NCBI RefSeq assembly: GCF_023278565.1
Contig: NC_064675.1
Span: 3,472,001 to 3,536,000, forward strand
DNA: 64,000 nucleotides
Reading direction: 5' to 3'
Origin: Colletotrichum lupini
Lineage: Eukaryota; Ascomycota; Sordariomycetes; Glomerellales; Glomerellaceae
Positions within the stretch are counted from its first letter, which is position 1. Each line of letters begins with the position of its first letter. Under the pieces are notes generated by a model that was not told the DNA's origin, made no database searches, and saw only the letters and a program-made list of their open reading frames with translations. A program made the translations under genes and the position numbers. Of this stretch, positions 11,931-23,569 are shown piece after piece.

Positions 11931-12953
11931 ATGCCTGTTCAACTGCTACCAGCCTCTGCGGCTGCTTTCGCCCCGAGAGCCTCATCCGTCAACGTCGTGC
12001 TGGGATCCAAGGTCGAGCCGTGGTTGACACAGACACTGAAGCGCATCAACCGGATCAAGCGTCCACTCAACAGCGTCCCTCAACATCAAAGATGTCTGAC
12101 CGAGACACTTTCATCGCCCAACGCCATCTGGACTCTCACTTCCATCATGCTCCCCAAGGCCCCGGAATCCGACTTGCGCCAGGATGAGAACCCTCTCGTC
12201 GAGGCCCTGTTCAACTACCAGCTTCTCCACATCGAGGCCTACATTGTCCACGTTGACATGGTCCTGCGCAACGAGGTCGCTTTCAAGCTCACCACCGACT
12301 CAATAGACGCCTTGGTCGAGTACCACAAGGAAATTCACTGCGTCGACAGCAAGGCCAACACCTATGACTGGTCTGAGAAGGACCAACAGTGCAAGAAGCT
12401 GCATGAGGATTTCGTCCAAGCCATCAACAAGTTTGTCTACCGCACACATGTCACTGCCTTGGAAGGGCTCGAGGAAGAAGGCGCTGGTGAGCTGCTCTCT
12501 GGTAAGAGCGAGGAGGTCAAGAACAACATCATGGGCCTCATGAAGCCCTTGCTGCCTCCTCCTCCCCGTGTTGTCGATGTCATCAGACAACCACCTCTGC
12601 TCCCCAGCTCACCCGCCAACGCCAGCATCTGGTCGCAACCCCCTACGCCGGCCAGCCTAGTCGCCGTCGATGCGTGGAGAGTCCTGCCATCAAGTCCGAG
12701 CATTGCTTCCACATCTCAGGAGTCAACGCCAATCTGGGCCAACATTGGCATGAGCGAGGTTCAGATCCCCTCCCCTACGCCTGCATACAGCCAACCTTTC
12801 TCCACCGCCGGGTTCTACTACAGTGCACCAGCAATCACGGCGCCCATCCCAGCGTTGCCTCTCCCCAGCATGTTCACGCCTCAATGTGGTGTGAGCGTCG
12901 GCTACGGTGGCTTCGGCTGGGATCGCTACCAGGAGTACACGACGACGATGTGA
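11931..12953 (+). CDS. Conserved-looking hypothetical protein, 340 aa
   Basis: This is an intronless gene ending in TGA. I chose ATG 11931 (context CATCAACATGCC) over the in-frame ATG at 11793 because the extra 46 residues are a Thr run and Ser/Pro-rich translation of a pyrimidine-rich leader. The product has three parts. The N-terminus is basic with a possible helix (about 20-60). A helical, Glu/Asp/Lys-rich middle (about 80-200) contains NPLVEALFNYQLLHIEAY and a later acidic EGLEEEGAGE stretch. The Pro/Ser-rich tail (about 210-340) looks disordered and ends YQEYTTTM. There is no signal peptide or membrane segment. I recognise no family; a cytosolic or nuclear protein is the most that can be said. 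Steady codon use without stops supports a real gene. Confidence 0.75.
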   Translation: MPVQLLPASAAAFAPRASSVNVVLGSKVEPWLTQTLKRINRIKRPLNSVPQHQRCLTETLSSPNAIWTLTSIMLPKAPESDLRQDENPLVEALFNYQLLHIEAYIVHVDMVLRNEVAFKLTTDSIDALVEYHKEIHCVDSKANTYDWSEKDQQCKKLHEDFVQAINKFVYRTHVTALEGLEEEGAGELLSGKSEEVKNNIMGLMKPLLPPPPRVVDVIRQPPLLPSSPANASIWSQPPTPASLVAVDAWRVLPSSPSIASTSQESTPIWANIGMSEVQIPSPTPAYSQPFSTAGFYYSAPAITAPIPALPLPSMFTPQCGVSVGYGGFGWDRYQEYTTTM

Positions 12954-14786
12954 CAACCAGAATCCGTTGCATCTGAGACTTACCCTGTCGTGACGACCTC
13001 ATAAGCATTGCCAGGCACGATGGTCCCATGTTTCCCGGAGAAAAGTTGAATTCTTCTCGGTCTGCTCGGCATAGAATCATCCACAGGCATATCGGCGTTT
13101 TGCATCAGCAGGGGAGCGAACGGTGTTACGGGACTCGCGAGACAACCAAACAAAAAAGATATAATTGGGGGTTTTTTCTTTTGTCGGCAGCAAGCGAGCG
13201 TATGATTTTTTCACAGTCTTTTCGATATCCGGGGAACAACAACCACCACCACTCACTCTGCCGCAAGCTCGGTCACCTTTCATTCGAATCATCTCATCAT
13301 GGCTGGGTCCGGGGCGGGCATTTGAGTGCATTTACATTTGGGTTGGGGGGTTTTTCGAACATACAGGCGGCCTGTTCTCTTTTCCCCTTTCTCTACTATT
13401 TCCTTTGGGTCTTCTCTCATCTACACAAGAGGAACACGCAGCAATGCAAAACCCCCCCCGCTCGGCTCCAGGCCTGGAGCCCGAGACAGAAGAAACCGAC
13501 AGCCTTTCATTCTCGATTCCCCCGTTTTGGTTTTCTATTTTTTCTGGTCCTATTTTCTTGCTTGGTTTAAGAGGCTTTCTTAGAGATACCCCCATCGGCA
13601 TTACACTGGATCGGAAGATACCAACAGCTGCGCATTTTGCTTTCTTTTCCTTTCCTTGGGCTTGGGTTCTTGTCTTACGGATGATTCATGACAACCATTT
13701 CACGACCAATGACGAATATTCACGACTGCGCGCTCAACGATACGAATCAAGACGACGTTGCTCCAGGCTTGATGCCACGACATACGATTTTCTTGGTTTT
13801 CTTCGCTTCGCACAGGCTATCGAATTGCAGTTACAGCAAAAGGCTTGCAAACCGGACCGGATCCAATAATAGCAACGCTTCTTTGCGAAAGGTCGATAAC
13901 ACCAACAACAATCATCGCGTAGCTGAGACATGGTTGTATCAGGGATGCAACTGTCAAGGCAGACACTGGCATGTCGACAAGATCTTTGGCTTCAGCCGTC
14001 CCCTCGAGGCTCATCGCGGCGCCAAAGGGAGACGGCTGGCATGGAAATGGAGGAGAGATGGGACTCGAATCAACAGAATAAAAGAAGCTGGGCATCGCAG
14101 AAAGAACCATCTTGCTGGGCAAGATACGATGCAGAGACCTCTGGCCACAGTCTTGGAATCTCTGCTATCACACTCATGATAATCCCCGCTCGACTTACGC
14201 GGGCGCGAACGAACCCAAATCAGGCCATGCTGATTACCCCACCTGGACACAAGTACGACACTACGGAAACCTGCGAGTCGGGACTGGATGTGAACGGAAC
14301 GTTGTTACCGGGCTGGGGGTCATTGTATGGAACCTGGGGAAGGGGGGTCGCGCCTGTGGCAGCTTCGAGGAGGGGTGGAACGTGAGCAAGGGGCAGGGAG
14401 GAAGAGGCGACGTGTAGCTCGCCCTCCTGCATGAGAGACCCCGCCGTCGCCGAAGAAGATTCGGAGAAGCATTAAATTGCTTGGGCGAGGGATCAAGAGT
14501 CGCGTGGGAACACAAGCCGGGTTTCTGGATCTGCTGTGCAGGTCAGATAACCTTGACTTGGCCGTTTCTCAAGCGGCAGAGGGTGCAGGAAACCCTTTTT
14601 TTCTTTTTTAGCAAGGGGGGAATATCATGAGCGACCTTTGGCAAACCCTGGAGGTTTTTTGGCCCGGGTCTGGCTTACACGCAGCTCAAGTGTGATTTTG
14701 CATTTTACGCTATTAGTTAATTCGAACAAAATTCTGTTCACCAACATGTGTCTCGCGTGTCTCTTTCCCCTCGTGCATAAGTGACT

Positions 14787-14824
14787 TTTTTTTAAAAAAA
14801 AATTCCAAAAAAAAAAAAAAAAAA
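14787..14824. repeat. A/T homopolymer patch
   Basis: A T run is followed by two A runs, the second about 19 long. It has no coding meaning and could be a slippage tract or the tail of an old retroposed copy. I saw no target duplication around it. Confidence 0.6.
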
Positions 14825-15154
14825 CTTCTTCTCCCTTCACTCTTTTACCCCAAGTGTGGAGGTCAACGAGCAGGCATGTGGGTTGTGCCAGCTGAGGTTG
14901 AGATGTTGGAACAGAGCATTTTGACAGTAAGTAAGCGTAAGGAATAAGTAATTGAGCCGGCGAAACCCTGAAGTTGAGGGTTGATGGGGGGGGGACCTTG
15001 AGATGCTGGGTTGATGGGGGTGATGGGGGGGAACAGAGTTGGGACGCTCGCATGTTCACGCACTTTTGGGAAAGAAACAGGAAAAAGATCTGCCCCTCCA
15101 TCTTGAGGTTTTCTTTCGTTTTTCAGCTTCACCTCAGTAAGGGGAGAGGATAGT

Positions 15155-15178
15155 GGAGGGGAGGGGAGGGGAGGGGAG
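15155..15178 (+). repeat. G-quadruplex-type GGGGA tandem repeat
   Basis: Four GGGG runs (15158-61, 15163-66, 15168-71, 15173-76) are separated by single A bases. This is a canonical intramolecular G4 pattern on the plus strand, in a gene-free stretch. Confidence 0.7.
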
Positions 15179-17754
15179 AAGGGTGGTGTCGAGTGTGGTG
15201 TCGAGTGTGGGTGTGCTTATCCCCTTTGAAAAACAAGCCCCCGCGTTTCTACCTTTCTACGTTTCTGCATGTTTCTCTATTTTGGGTATCAAGTTTCGAC
15301 AGGACCGTCCATCCCGGTCTTGGGGAAGCAGTACTATCTACATAGTAGACCCGTGAAATCTGACAAGCACAGCTCGGCTGCGGCAGGGAGTCGAGGGGAA
15401 GGGCTGGATAGGAACCCAAGGCGCATAAAGTCGGGCAGATAAATTGCCAGTTTGGGCAGCCTCGAAAACCAAAGCCAACATCAAAAAAGATACAAAAGGT
15501 TTTTGAAGGGTCCAGGACCAGGTTCGGACGGGTTGGCGATGGTCCTTGAGGTTTTTCCTTTTCCTTCTTCTTAAAGTCAGCGCTGTGCATCCAACGCATA
15601 ACTCGGCAAAGACACTCACACCTTTGAGAGTTCGTCACTTTAAGGGGCAAGCTGTTTCTGATGGTCTCCAAGATCGTTGTTCGCGAGAGCGACTGGTCCT
15701 CAGCTGAAAGCGTCTTCGGAGCTGGCAGTTGATTATATTGGATTTTAGTATTGTTCTAGAGGCAACAACAGAAAAGCTACCCCTAGAGACGTTTGGTACA
15801 GATTACCTGCTCAGAATGCTGTCCATCCTCTTTGGTCTCGGGGCAGAAGCTGCGGCAAGGCAAAGATGAGAACCAACCCTATCGAGACAATGTAATATTC
15901 ATGATTTGGCGCGCGATAGAAATCGACTTCTGGACTTCCCACACCTGTCTAGATCAGCCAACTCTTTTTAGACAAGGGCGAGAGCAAGAATCTTACAAAA
16001 AAGTGAGCTTGTCCAAAGACTGGGCGGCATTGAGCGGGAAGTTCTAGAAGGCGGGGGTTTCTAGGGACGATCAGCGGGTATCACTGATCACTGCGTCTAA
16101 GCGTTTGCCGGTGGGCACACAAAGTGATCAACCATCCTGGTCTGGCCGCTGTCGGTCAGTTGTCGCACGCCCAGCTTACACATGTCCACCCCCTACGTGG
16201 ACCACACCACCACCATGCTTCTCGGAACACGGTCCAGCTCCCAAGTCGGCCCTTTGTTGGCAGGCAGACGCTCGCACGGACGGGGAACGTCTGAACGTCG
16301 GGGGAATTATTGTTCTGTCGGATGTCGACAGGCGAGACAGGTGTAACGGGCGGCCAGATGGGTTCAACCGGTCCCGGGGAACGGGGAAATAGAAGCAAGG
16401 GAACTTTGGCACGGTTTCAACCATGGCATTCGGCTCTCTGGTTACGACACGCAAGAGTTTCGCTATTGAGACGGCGTTAAAAGCGAGCACGCGATAGAAG
16501 GAAAAGGGGCAAAGGGGGGAGAGGCCTAATTCGCGGTGTCTCGAGCTCGGCTACTCAGCTGAAATAAGGTGGGCGTTTGGAAACGGCATTCTCTCTGGTT
16601 ATTTGAGATATAAGATTCGTGTTGGCATCTATCATGTTTTGGGATGCAGGTGGTGCTGACGGGTGCTGGGGATGGTGCCATCCGCCGCTGCTGAGTTGTT
16701 TGAGGCTTCACGGAAGGAAGAGTTACGCGTCCCCGTTGGAATACTGCGCTGAGTGAGAAAATTGAAAGAGGTTGCATGTTGAATACAAAGTATCGCAGTC
16801 GGTAGGTTGTTTAGGAAGTGGCAGATTTCAGGCTGAAAGTCTCCTACTTGAGAGATCGTGGGAGTTGGGCATTTGACTTTGCTTGTCAAGTGTCGACAAG
16901 AGAATGTTGCAGCTTGGCGACTCTAAGCTCGCGACGCATGAAGAGTTGCATGGGGTTGGCAGCTCCGACGCATAAAGAGGGGACATTTTGCTCCGCGCTT
17001 GATACGAAGCAAAACTGCTCTTGCCCTTCGCTGTTTCGCCGTTTTGCTTTTCCTCTTGTGCGGAATGTCTATGCCGACAACGAGAACTTACACTGGCCCG
17101 GAAGTGGTTTTCTCGAAAGCTGAGTTTGGCGGGCCAAGTCTAGTTTCTTCGCAGTAGCAACGTTCCATGTCACAACCCTTGGTCGGCATTCGGAGACGGA
17201 GGGAAGAGAGGGGGGACGGGAAGGAAAGTCAAGGTGATGCTGAACTGACTTGATAGGATCAACCCAGAAGATCAACGACAGCCATAGACAGGCAGGGAGG
17301 GTGTGGCTTGCTACTTACAGCTCGCAGGGATGCGAGCCTGAGTTGCGGCTGAGTCGCCCAAAGAGGATGGTGGGGTGTTATGGCGGGCAGGCCATCTTGC
17401 TTGCTGTCCGTGCAAAGATACGTGCTCCCCCGACAAAACTTTCCCTCTCGATGAGCAGTCAAACGTGGTGGCCACGGTGGTGTGGTGTTGGTGGCTGAGC
17501 AGATCCGCGGTGCTCCAACTCCCATCTCACTTTGAAACGAAACATTCTGTGGGGGACTCACGAAGAGTTTGTAGGTATTCGTTTGGACAGCCGTCTCGCT
17601 CCCACATTGGTTGGCGTACGAAACTGGTGTCATGGACGGAATGGGCTCCGGAGGGGTTCCGGGGGAGAGCATGCTCTTGTCTGGCTTGTCTGCCATTTCC
17701 GCCATCAACCAAGAAGGGGGGCGACCTGCGGATGTGACCGAGACTCAATTTCGC

Positions 17755-18428
17755 CTAGATGCCTTGCGACGTCTTATTGGGTCGCGGCAACGAGACATGA
17801 TCTGGCGTGGTTTGGTCAAGGACGAGTGTGGGGAAAGGCATTGGATACCGTTGGAGGGGATCCGCGATGCCGAGTTTGGGGTCCATCTGAGATATGTCGC
17901 TTTGGCAACCATGCCCTGGAGCGGAATGACGGTTTGAAGGGTACTTGGACCAGCCGTTCTGCATGGCGAAATTTGTGTCGAGAGTTTCGTCTCGGGAGCT
18001 GCTCGTAGCATCTACATCGTAGGCGAAGTTGATCTTGTAGCCTACGCGCGATGGGAAGAGCGTAAAGGCCTCTGCGAACTCTGAAGCTCGAGCCTGGTAC
18101 AGTCAGACGTTGAACACCACTCAGGGGCGGCCGAGTGCGCTCGCGCGGCTGCTATTCGAGGCAAGCCGCTTGACATCGATTCGATTATGCTTATGGGGTC
18201 TAGATGAATCCTATGTCGCATTCCAACAAATCGGACGTCGTTCCTTTGCGAGGATCGACAGGTCTAGGACCATCCTGGGTTCGCCCACATGTAGGATTGA
18301 GGCGTCTTCGGCGCTTGTCAAAGACGTGAGCGTATCCGGCACTGAGAAGTCTGTTCGCCATGATCATCGACGCTGAGTGGGTTTCAGCAGCGTCTTCGTC
18401 AAGCTGCAGATTCCCAAGCCGGGCACTG
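17755..18428 (-). other. Possible spliced gene or gene relic
   Basis: Two stop-free minus-strand blocks have natural-looking composition. Block one runs from 18428, just after a TTGGCAG acceptor-like site, to a TAG at 18200; it contains a basic FDKRRRR patch. Block two starts at 18093, right after a CTGAC branch-like sequence and an ACCAG acceptor, and runs 113 codons to a TAG at 17755; it is Pro-, Ser- and Asn-rich. I could not place a clean donor that joins them in phase, found no start codon with good context, and recognise no family. It may be a diverged gene, a pseudogene or chance. Confidence 0.2.
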
Positions 18429-18429
18429 C

Positions 18430-19546
18430 TGCCAAGTGATCAACGATCCGACAGCAACACCAAGCTATCTATATCAATTGACTATTGTCGATGCGCGGAA
18501 GGGCTGCGACGAGATGGCGGATATGGCCACGATTGAATAATTCGATGAGTTCCTTGAAATAATGATTAACGCCCGGCTTTGATCGAGTAGGCATTACATT
18601 CTACCTTTGCTTCAGTTTTCTTCCAAACGCCTCGCCAACCTCCGACTAGCTTGGCACCTAAGAGCCGATGTTAGATACTGGCGGTAAGAGGGAACATGAA
18701 TCAGATAATGTGACATCAGAGGTCAAAGAATACATACGTCGCAAATTGACCACGTCGGCTTGATAGTTTGACCATCGACACGGGTGTTGGTCATGTAGAT
18801 GGAAGTCCGGTGTTGGAGAGGAAAATCTCGAAAGCATCGGTAGGTTATAACAGCCATGGAGTGTCCGTACTTGCTCTATTGGAATGTCTCTTCCTCGATT
18901 TTCTCCCCTCTTTTCATACCTAGGTACTTGGTACTTTTTGCTTTCAGCGATGAAGGAGAGAGTGAAGGAGGAGATGCGCCCATGGCACGGCAAGAAAGAA
19001 CTACTTTCATCATGGAAAGCTCTTCCGCACTGCGGTGCTACATCATGTGTGTTGGTGAAAGTGGAAACAGCAGCTCTTGCTGCGTTACCATCTTGCCAGA
19101 ACTAGTTGGAAGGAGCAAGAACGTAGGAACAAGTTCTCATCCGTGGGTAAACCTAGTTAGAGGGTCGCAAACTATTCAAATCGAACCAAATTCCATCGCA
19201 TATTCTAGGTGCCACTTGTACGACATATTGTCTACGCTGAAGAATGGGTCATGAGTTTTGATATGGAGAAAAGGATTACAGGTTGGCACCACATAGTCCA
19301 TAATCCCATTAGAAAGGCTGTCATTGTCACTGGTTTAAGAAATACGTTCAGGCTTGAACCTTGAGACCAGGTGCTATCGCCATTTGTGAGAGTATTTGTT
19401 GATTATATGACAGGCTTGGTCGATCAGTGTATAGTCAAGCCAGCTTCTGCCGCCCACAAAACGATCGCTGCCACGTCGCAATGAAGCCCTTTCGCTACAT
19501 GAGAATGCGAACACGCCATTCCCGCTCAGGATGTTTCTTTATTGCA
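18430..19546. other. Gene-free stretch
   Basis: Only short overlapping frames are present. AGGTACTTGGTACTT-type direct motifs occur near 18920-18935. I see nothing else. Confidence 0.45.
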
Positions 19547-19879
19547 TCAAAGCTTCTGGTCATTCTCAAACCATCTATTGAGGATCTTGATTTCCTCGTC
19601 AGTGAGAGCGGCCTTGTCGGTGCCATGTAGTGAGATGACGTAGGCCACAAGACTACCAGACTTGGTGGGTTCGTCGGCCAGTCCGCGAGTCTCGAGAAGA
19701 AAGCGTGCCCGCGATGGATCTTGGACAAAATCGGAGAGGAGAGACAGCTCATCAGAGTCGAGGATGGGGCAGGCGTCATTGTTGCGGTTGATGATCTCCT
19801 GTGCCAGAGTGTGGCTTTCGATCATCTCGCGAGGAGAGGGACCCGTATAGGGGGCAGATTCGGCGGCGGCGGCGGCCAT
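19547..19879 (-). CDS. Small hypothetical protein, 110 aa
   Basis: This is an intronless minus-strand frame. I chose ATG 19879 (ATTCCCATGGCC, strong context) over the ATG at 19900 seven codons upstream. The protein starts with an Ala run, then a TGPSPREMIESHTLAQEI segment. Mixed charged helices follow, containing ILDSDELSLLSDF and, near the end, LTDEEIKILNRWFEND. The composition is that of a soluble helical protein with no signal peptide or membrane segment. I do not recognise the family. The final helix resembles an EF-hand-type acidic segment superficially, but no full loop is present. Its isolated position and short length leave room for a chance frame. Confidence 0.55.
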   Translation of the reverse strand: MAAAAAESAPYTGPSPREMIESHTLAQEIINRNNDACPILDSDELSLLSDFVQDPSRARFLLETRGLADEPTKSGSLVAYVISLHGTDKAALTDEEIKILNRWFENDQKL

Positions 19880-21450
19880 GGGAATTGTTTGGAGGTGCAA
19901 GTATCGGTATGTATGTTAACTTTCGACGAATTGTGTTCAGTTGATGGAGATGTGTCGGTTGCTGATGAGAATGCAGACGAAGTTTGGTTTTCCTAACCGC
20001 AGAGGCAACGTGGGGTTTTATGCTGATACGCGAATGCACTGTTGTTTGTCTAGGCGATCGTATCTTGTATCAACCAGCAACATGAACAGGCACCGAGAAA
20101 ACCTCGATCTTCGCTTCCAACACTGAACACAACATACTGTGCAAGGAAATGAAGCTGAGCGATGGCAGCAAGGGAAGCAGTGCCTAAATCAGGCAACAGC
20201 ATTAATGAAATGCCGACGGCGAGAGAGACGTGCCAGAATGAGAAACGGGTTTGTGTTTCTCATTGGCCGTGTCACAGACTGATCACAACCTCAAAACCAA
20301 TTTTTAGCGAACTTCTCTCCAAAGTCGGTCCAAACTGTTGGTAACCCGGGCAACGTCAACCACGAAGTTCCTGACCAGACACTTACGGAGGGCATGGCGA
20401 GAGTTCCATGAGGCACCAATCCTTGTAGCTGTTTATGGAAAAATATGGCTTTCCTTTTTCCTGCTACGGTTCATCAAATGTGATCTAGGACTTCATTTGG
20501 TGTTGCCAGTCAGCATTTCTGCTGACTGGCCAGGTAGAGAATTGATGAGCATCATCGTAGGGTGATCCTTCGAGATTCATCATGCACAATCCAGGCAGCC
20601 ATCGGAAGTAACTCTCAAGAACTCAGAAGTCAAGCAAGCTTCGTTTTTGATTTCGACGAGGGTGATAGAGGGACTTAAAGCAACCGACAGACTTGAAATG
20701 GCAAGGGCCGAGAAATCGCAAATACGTCGGGGGTGCTGACCGGAGGCGGACGTGGAGACGGGGCCAGCGCGAAGCCGGTATCCACCAGCGATGGGCCGAG
20801 CTCTCACACACCAGCAAAATCATAGAGGCGGTCGGCCAACATCTTTCAACTCACAATTCTCAGGGGCTGTTTGGCAGAACTGGTGGTATGAGAAAGAGTT
20901 GCGTGTCAAAGATTGTCAAATGACGTGGTTAGCTCAAGTCAAGCTGTAGTTCGGATGCGAGTTAAGGTCCACTACAAGCAGAGGCAAACCTAGTGCCTTG
21001 CATTATGTGTAGAGGTCAGACTACGTTGACGCAAAGGAAATTACCAGTGAGCGTGCTGAGGCGAACTTTAGAAGCTCGGGAAAGTATAATAAATTTGAAT
21101 CGTGAACGACTGGCAACGGGTTGCCTTCAAGAAGAACACATGCCCATAAATTCGGTAAAGGATTACTGAAATGGACGGCATCTACCGAGACCCGCCCCCA
21201 TCCCCACCGATACAGACTACTCCTATTGTCCTAATACGGGAACACTACAATGAGGCTCTGTGCCCGGCGTATGAGCAATTCTTGGCCCAATTAAGATGGC
21301 GGCCAAACAAAAGCGGCCCGTCGGTCCTTGCTGACGGTCCGACTTACACGTCTACAACGCCCGTTCAGTGTCAGCTTTGCGAGACCGAAGTCTCTTGGCT
21401 ACCCTTGGCGACGATGACGAGCTAGAGGTATGAGAAGCTGATGCGTCTAC
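19880..21450. other. Intergenic stretch before the SnoaL-like gene
   Basis: There are no supported genes. An inverted repeat, TGCCAGTCAGCA paired with TGCTGACTGGCCA, sits at about 20502-20532 and could form a hairpin. The remaining frames are short and overlapping. Confidence 0.4.
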
Positions 21451-21453
21451 GGA

Positions 21454-21460
21454 TATATAA
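21454..21460 (+). promoter_or_regulatory. TATA box of the SnoaL-like gene
   Basis: TATATAA lies 124 bases upstream of the ATG at 21584, a plausible core-promoter distance for a fungal gene with a short leader. Confidence 0.4.
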
Positions 21461-21583
21461 CAATGGCGAGCATTATCTCAACTGTGAATCGGATATCCAG
21501 ATCATACCAGACCTTCTCACTCATCTCTCGAGAAAGAAGAAAATCGAAGGTTCAAGACAGACAACCCTCCAATCGACTACAAA

Positions 21584-22386
21584 ATGGCATCTCAAGACAT
21601 TGTTTCCATCTTCCAGGCCTTCCTGAACGCAGTCAACAACAAGAAGTGGGATGAAGTTCACAACCACCTCCAGCCGGTAGTGAGAGCAACCTACAACGAA
21701 AACACAGAAAGCAGAGACCAGTTCATCAACCGCCTCACCACAACGGCCGATAAGGGCAGTATCTTCAGCGCAGACCAGTTAACCGTCAACGAGGCCGCCC
21801 AATCCCTCGGCGCCCGCCTCGTCACAACAACAGGCGATGCCCCCGAGGGGACCTCATCCTCGTCTTCTTCGAGAACGGCAAGATTGTCCGTCTCTACCAG
21901 GTCGCAAACCAACAGAGCCGGGGAGTAGGTCCCGTGCCCGCGCCGCCGTTCGTGCCCGAGTACGCCGCCAAGGGCTCCCAGAACCCAATCTCGGCCGCCA
22001 AGATCGAGGCGCTGTACCGCAAGTACATCTACAGCTACAACGACGGCACCATGCCCACCGTGCTGCCGGCGCTGTGGGCGGAGACGATCTCGATGCACGG
22101 GAACCTAGTGCCGGCGGTCGGGGCCGTTGGGTTCCTGGGCAAGATTCTGCTGCCTGTCATCGCCGGACTCAAGTATGAGGTTGACGAGTTTGTGGTTGAT
22201 GAGAAGAAGCAGCAGATCGCCGTCAGGCTGTCCATTTCAGGCGTGCCTCAGAATAAGAATCTGCAAAAGAATGGCCCGGATGGGAAGGTTACTGTCTATG
22301 AGCATGCTTTATACGGATATGAGGAGGGTAAGGTTGCTTGGGCTTGGGCTGCACAGGCTTTCGACATGAGACCTCCCTCGGTGTAG
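21584..22386 (+). CDS. Two-domain NTF2-like (SnoaL-fold) protein with a one-base frameshift
   Basis: The gene starts at ATG 21584 (context ACAAAATGGC) and ends at TAG 22386. The first frame (21584 to about 21850) encodes a helical start with NNKKWDEV and an RDQFINRL segment, typical of NTF2-like/SnoaL folds. The sense then moves to the next frame at a GGGG run (21847-21850), where one extra G would restore continuity into DLILVFFENGKIVRLYQV. A second copy of the same fold follows (about residues 120-267), containing IEALYRKYIYSYNDGT and a C-terminal beta-rich half. The total fits 267 residues plus one missing base. SnoaL-fold proteins include polyketide cyclases and small isomerases. The shift is either a sequencing error in a homopolymer or a real inactivating lesion. 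Confidence 0.7.
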
Positions 22387-23035
22387 AGCCGTGATCAGTA
22401 GAGCCCCCGCGATTGATCAAAAGTAGTCTTTTGCTTGGTCAAGATCAGATTCAGACGCCATAATGAGGCACATCGGATAGGTAGACTTAATTTATAACCC
22501 ATTGGCTAGTCTTTGCTACTTATGGAAGATCCTACCACTGTGCTTGGCTCATGACGCAGTCCAGACTCTCAGACCCAAAGCATTTCACCTTCGATGCTAT
22601 CCTTGGACACCTTAGAGATCATTTATTGTCGCCCATCCTGTTGAAAACGCACTCCTTCCACTTGTGGATCCTACACCTTGTAGAAATGAATCACATTCCT
22701 CAACGCAGTAGTTCCGTAACCAAGATCGCCTCTGCAAGAAGAGAGTAAGGAAAGGACTAGAACGTCGCAATACCTAGATAAGTTCACGTAATACCGTAGA
22801 TACATATAGACGATGACGTATAATAAGTGGTATCTAATCTCTTTAAAGTATCAATACACTTAGACAAGACGTAAAGGTGCATTCGAGGTGCTTTAAAAAC
22901 TTAGAGTCCCGTAACATCTCCGTTGCCACAACCAGGTACCTTGTTGTCGCCTCCTGGTCATATTTAAAGTAGACAGTAGATACCGGAAATCGACGCTACG
23001 CTACATGATGAAATTTACTAAGATCGAAAGCAAAA
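22387..23035. other. Intergenic stretch, moderately AT-rich
   Basis: The segment around 22760-22990 is richer in AT and TA steps than its neighbours, suggesting mild or old RIP. No gene is visible. Confidence 0.4.
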
Positions 23036-23569
23036 ATGCCTAGAACAAACAAAGAGAAGCCGGTCACGGCGCAAGCGCCATCCGCGACGTCTCCCAGGCT
23101 GACGACCTCATTTATCAATGCCGACCCAATTCTCGGATACAAGATTCGAGTTCTCATTCATGATTTCCTCAGAGAAGCAAAAGACCCCGAAGCGCAACGA
23201 CGAATCGACTCAACGACCGAGGTCAACTACATCAGCGGCCCTTACTTCGATCAAGAACAAGCCAAACGAGTCAGGGAAGCTACTGTAGACGTGGAACTTC
23301 AGATCAGCACATCCGCAGCCACCCAAGACAACCACGAAGGCGACGAAAATGAGGAACGGAATTCCAGGGTCAGAATAAGCGGGCTGACTGTGGAAGAGGC
23401 TATCGAGACAGTAATGAATGGATTCTTGGATGAGCGTAGGGCCAGTGGAGACACTAGGCCTTGCGGACCACACGACCTCGCTCCGATATATGCAGCACTT
23501 TTCGGCATACACTTGCTCGAGCTGCAGTCCCATCAGTTCTTGAGTCGGCTGAGAAGGAGCGGGGTTTGA
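23036..23569 (+). CDS. Hypothetical protein, 177 aa
   Basis: This is an intronless frame from ATG 23036 (AAAAATGCC) to TGA 23569. The N-terminus is Lys/Pro/Thr-rich and disordered (1-25). A helical segment containing DPILGYKIRVLIHDFLREA (about 30-50) follows, then a charged acidic region with DNHEGDENEERN (about 98-110). Near the end come VEEAIETVMNGFLDERR and a Leu-rich ALFGIHLLELQSHQFLSRL helix. There is no signal peptide or clear membrane span. I recognise no family. It lies between the SnoaL-like gene and the methyltransferase array on the same strand, so it may belong to the same accessory neighbourhood; its role is unknown. Confidence 0.55.
   Translation: MPRTNKEKPVTAQAPSATSPRLTTSFINADPILGYKIRVLIHDFLREAKDPEAQRRIDSTTEVNYISGPYFDQEQAKRVREATVDVELQISTSAATQDNHEGDENEERNSRVRISGLTVEEAIETVMNGFLDERRASGDTRPCGPHDLAPIYAALFGIHLLELQSHQFLSRLRRSGV

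Larger units (their letters stand above)
12954..17250. other. Long gene-free stretch after the 340-aa gene
   Basis: The first 900 bases are probably 3' UTR and downstream sequence; frames up to 234 codons there (13165-13869) lack coding character and overlap in several frames. The stretch also holds a long A/T homopolymer patch (about 14787-14824), G-runs near 14985-15030 and a four-run G-quadruplex motif (15158-15176). I see no supported gene. Confidence 0.45.

Noticed and set aside
11338..12187. Plus-strand frames 11338-11796 and 11639-12187
   Set aside because: They translate the pyrimidine-rich leader into Ser/Pro/Phe runs and overlap the better-supported gene from 11931 in another frame.
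13165..13869. 234-codon plus-strand frame
   Set aside because: It lies just downstream of the 340-aa gene, is low in coding character, has competing frames on both strands and no recognisable domain; likely 3' UTR and intergenic sequence.
17532..18008. 158-codon plus-strand frame
   Set aside because: It is antisense to the more protein-like minus-strand block and rich in Arg, Gly and Trp without a domain.
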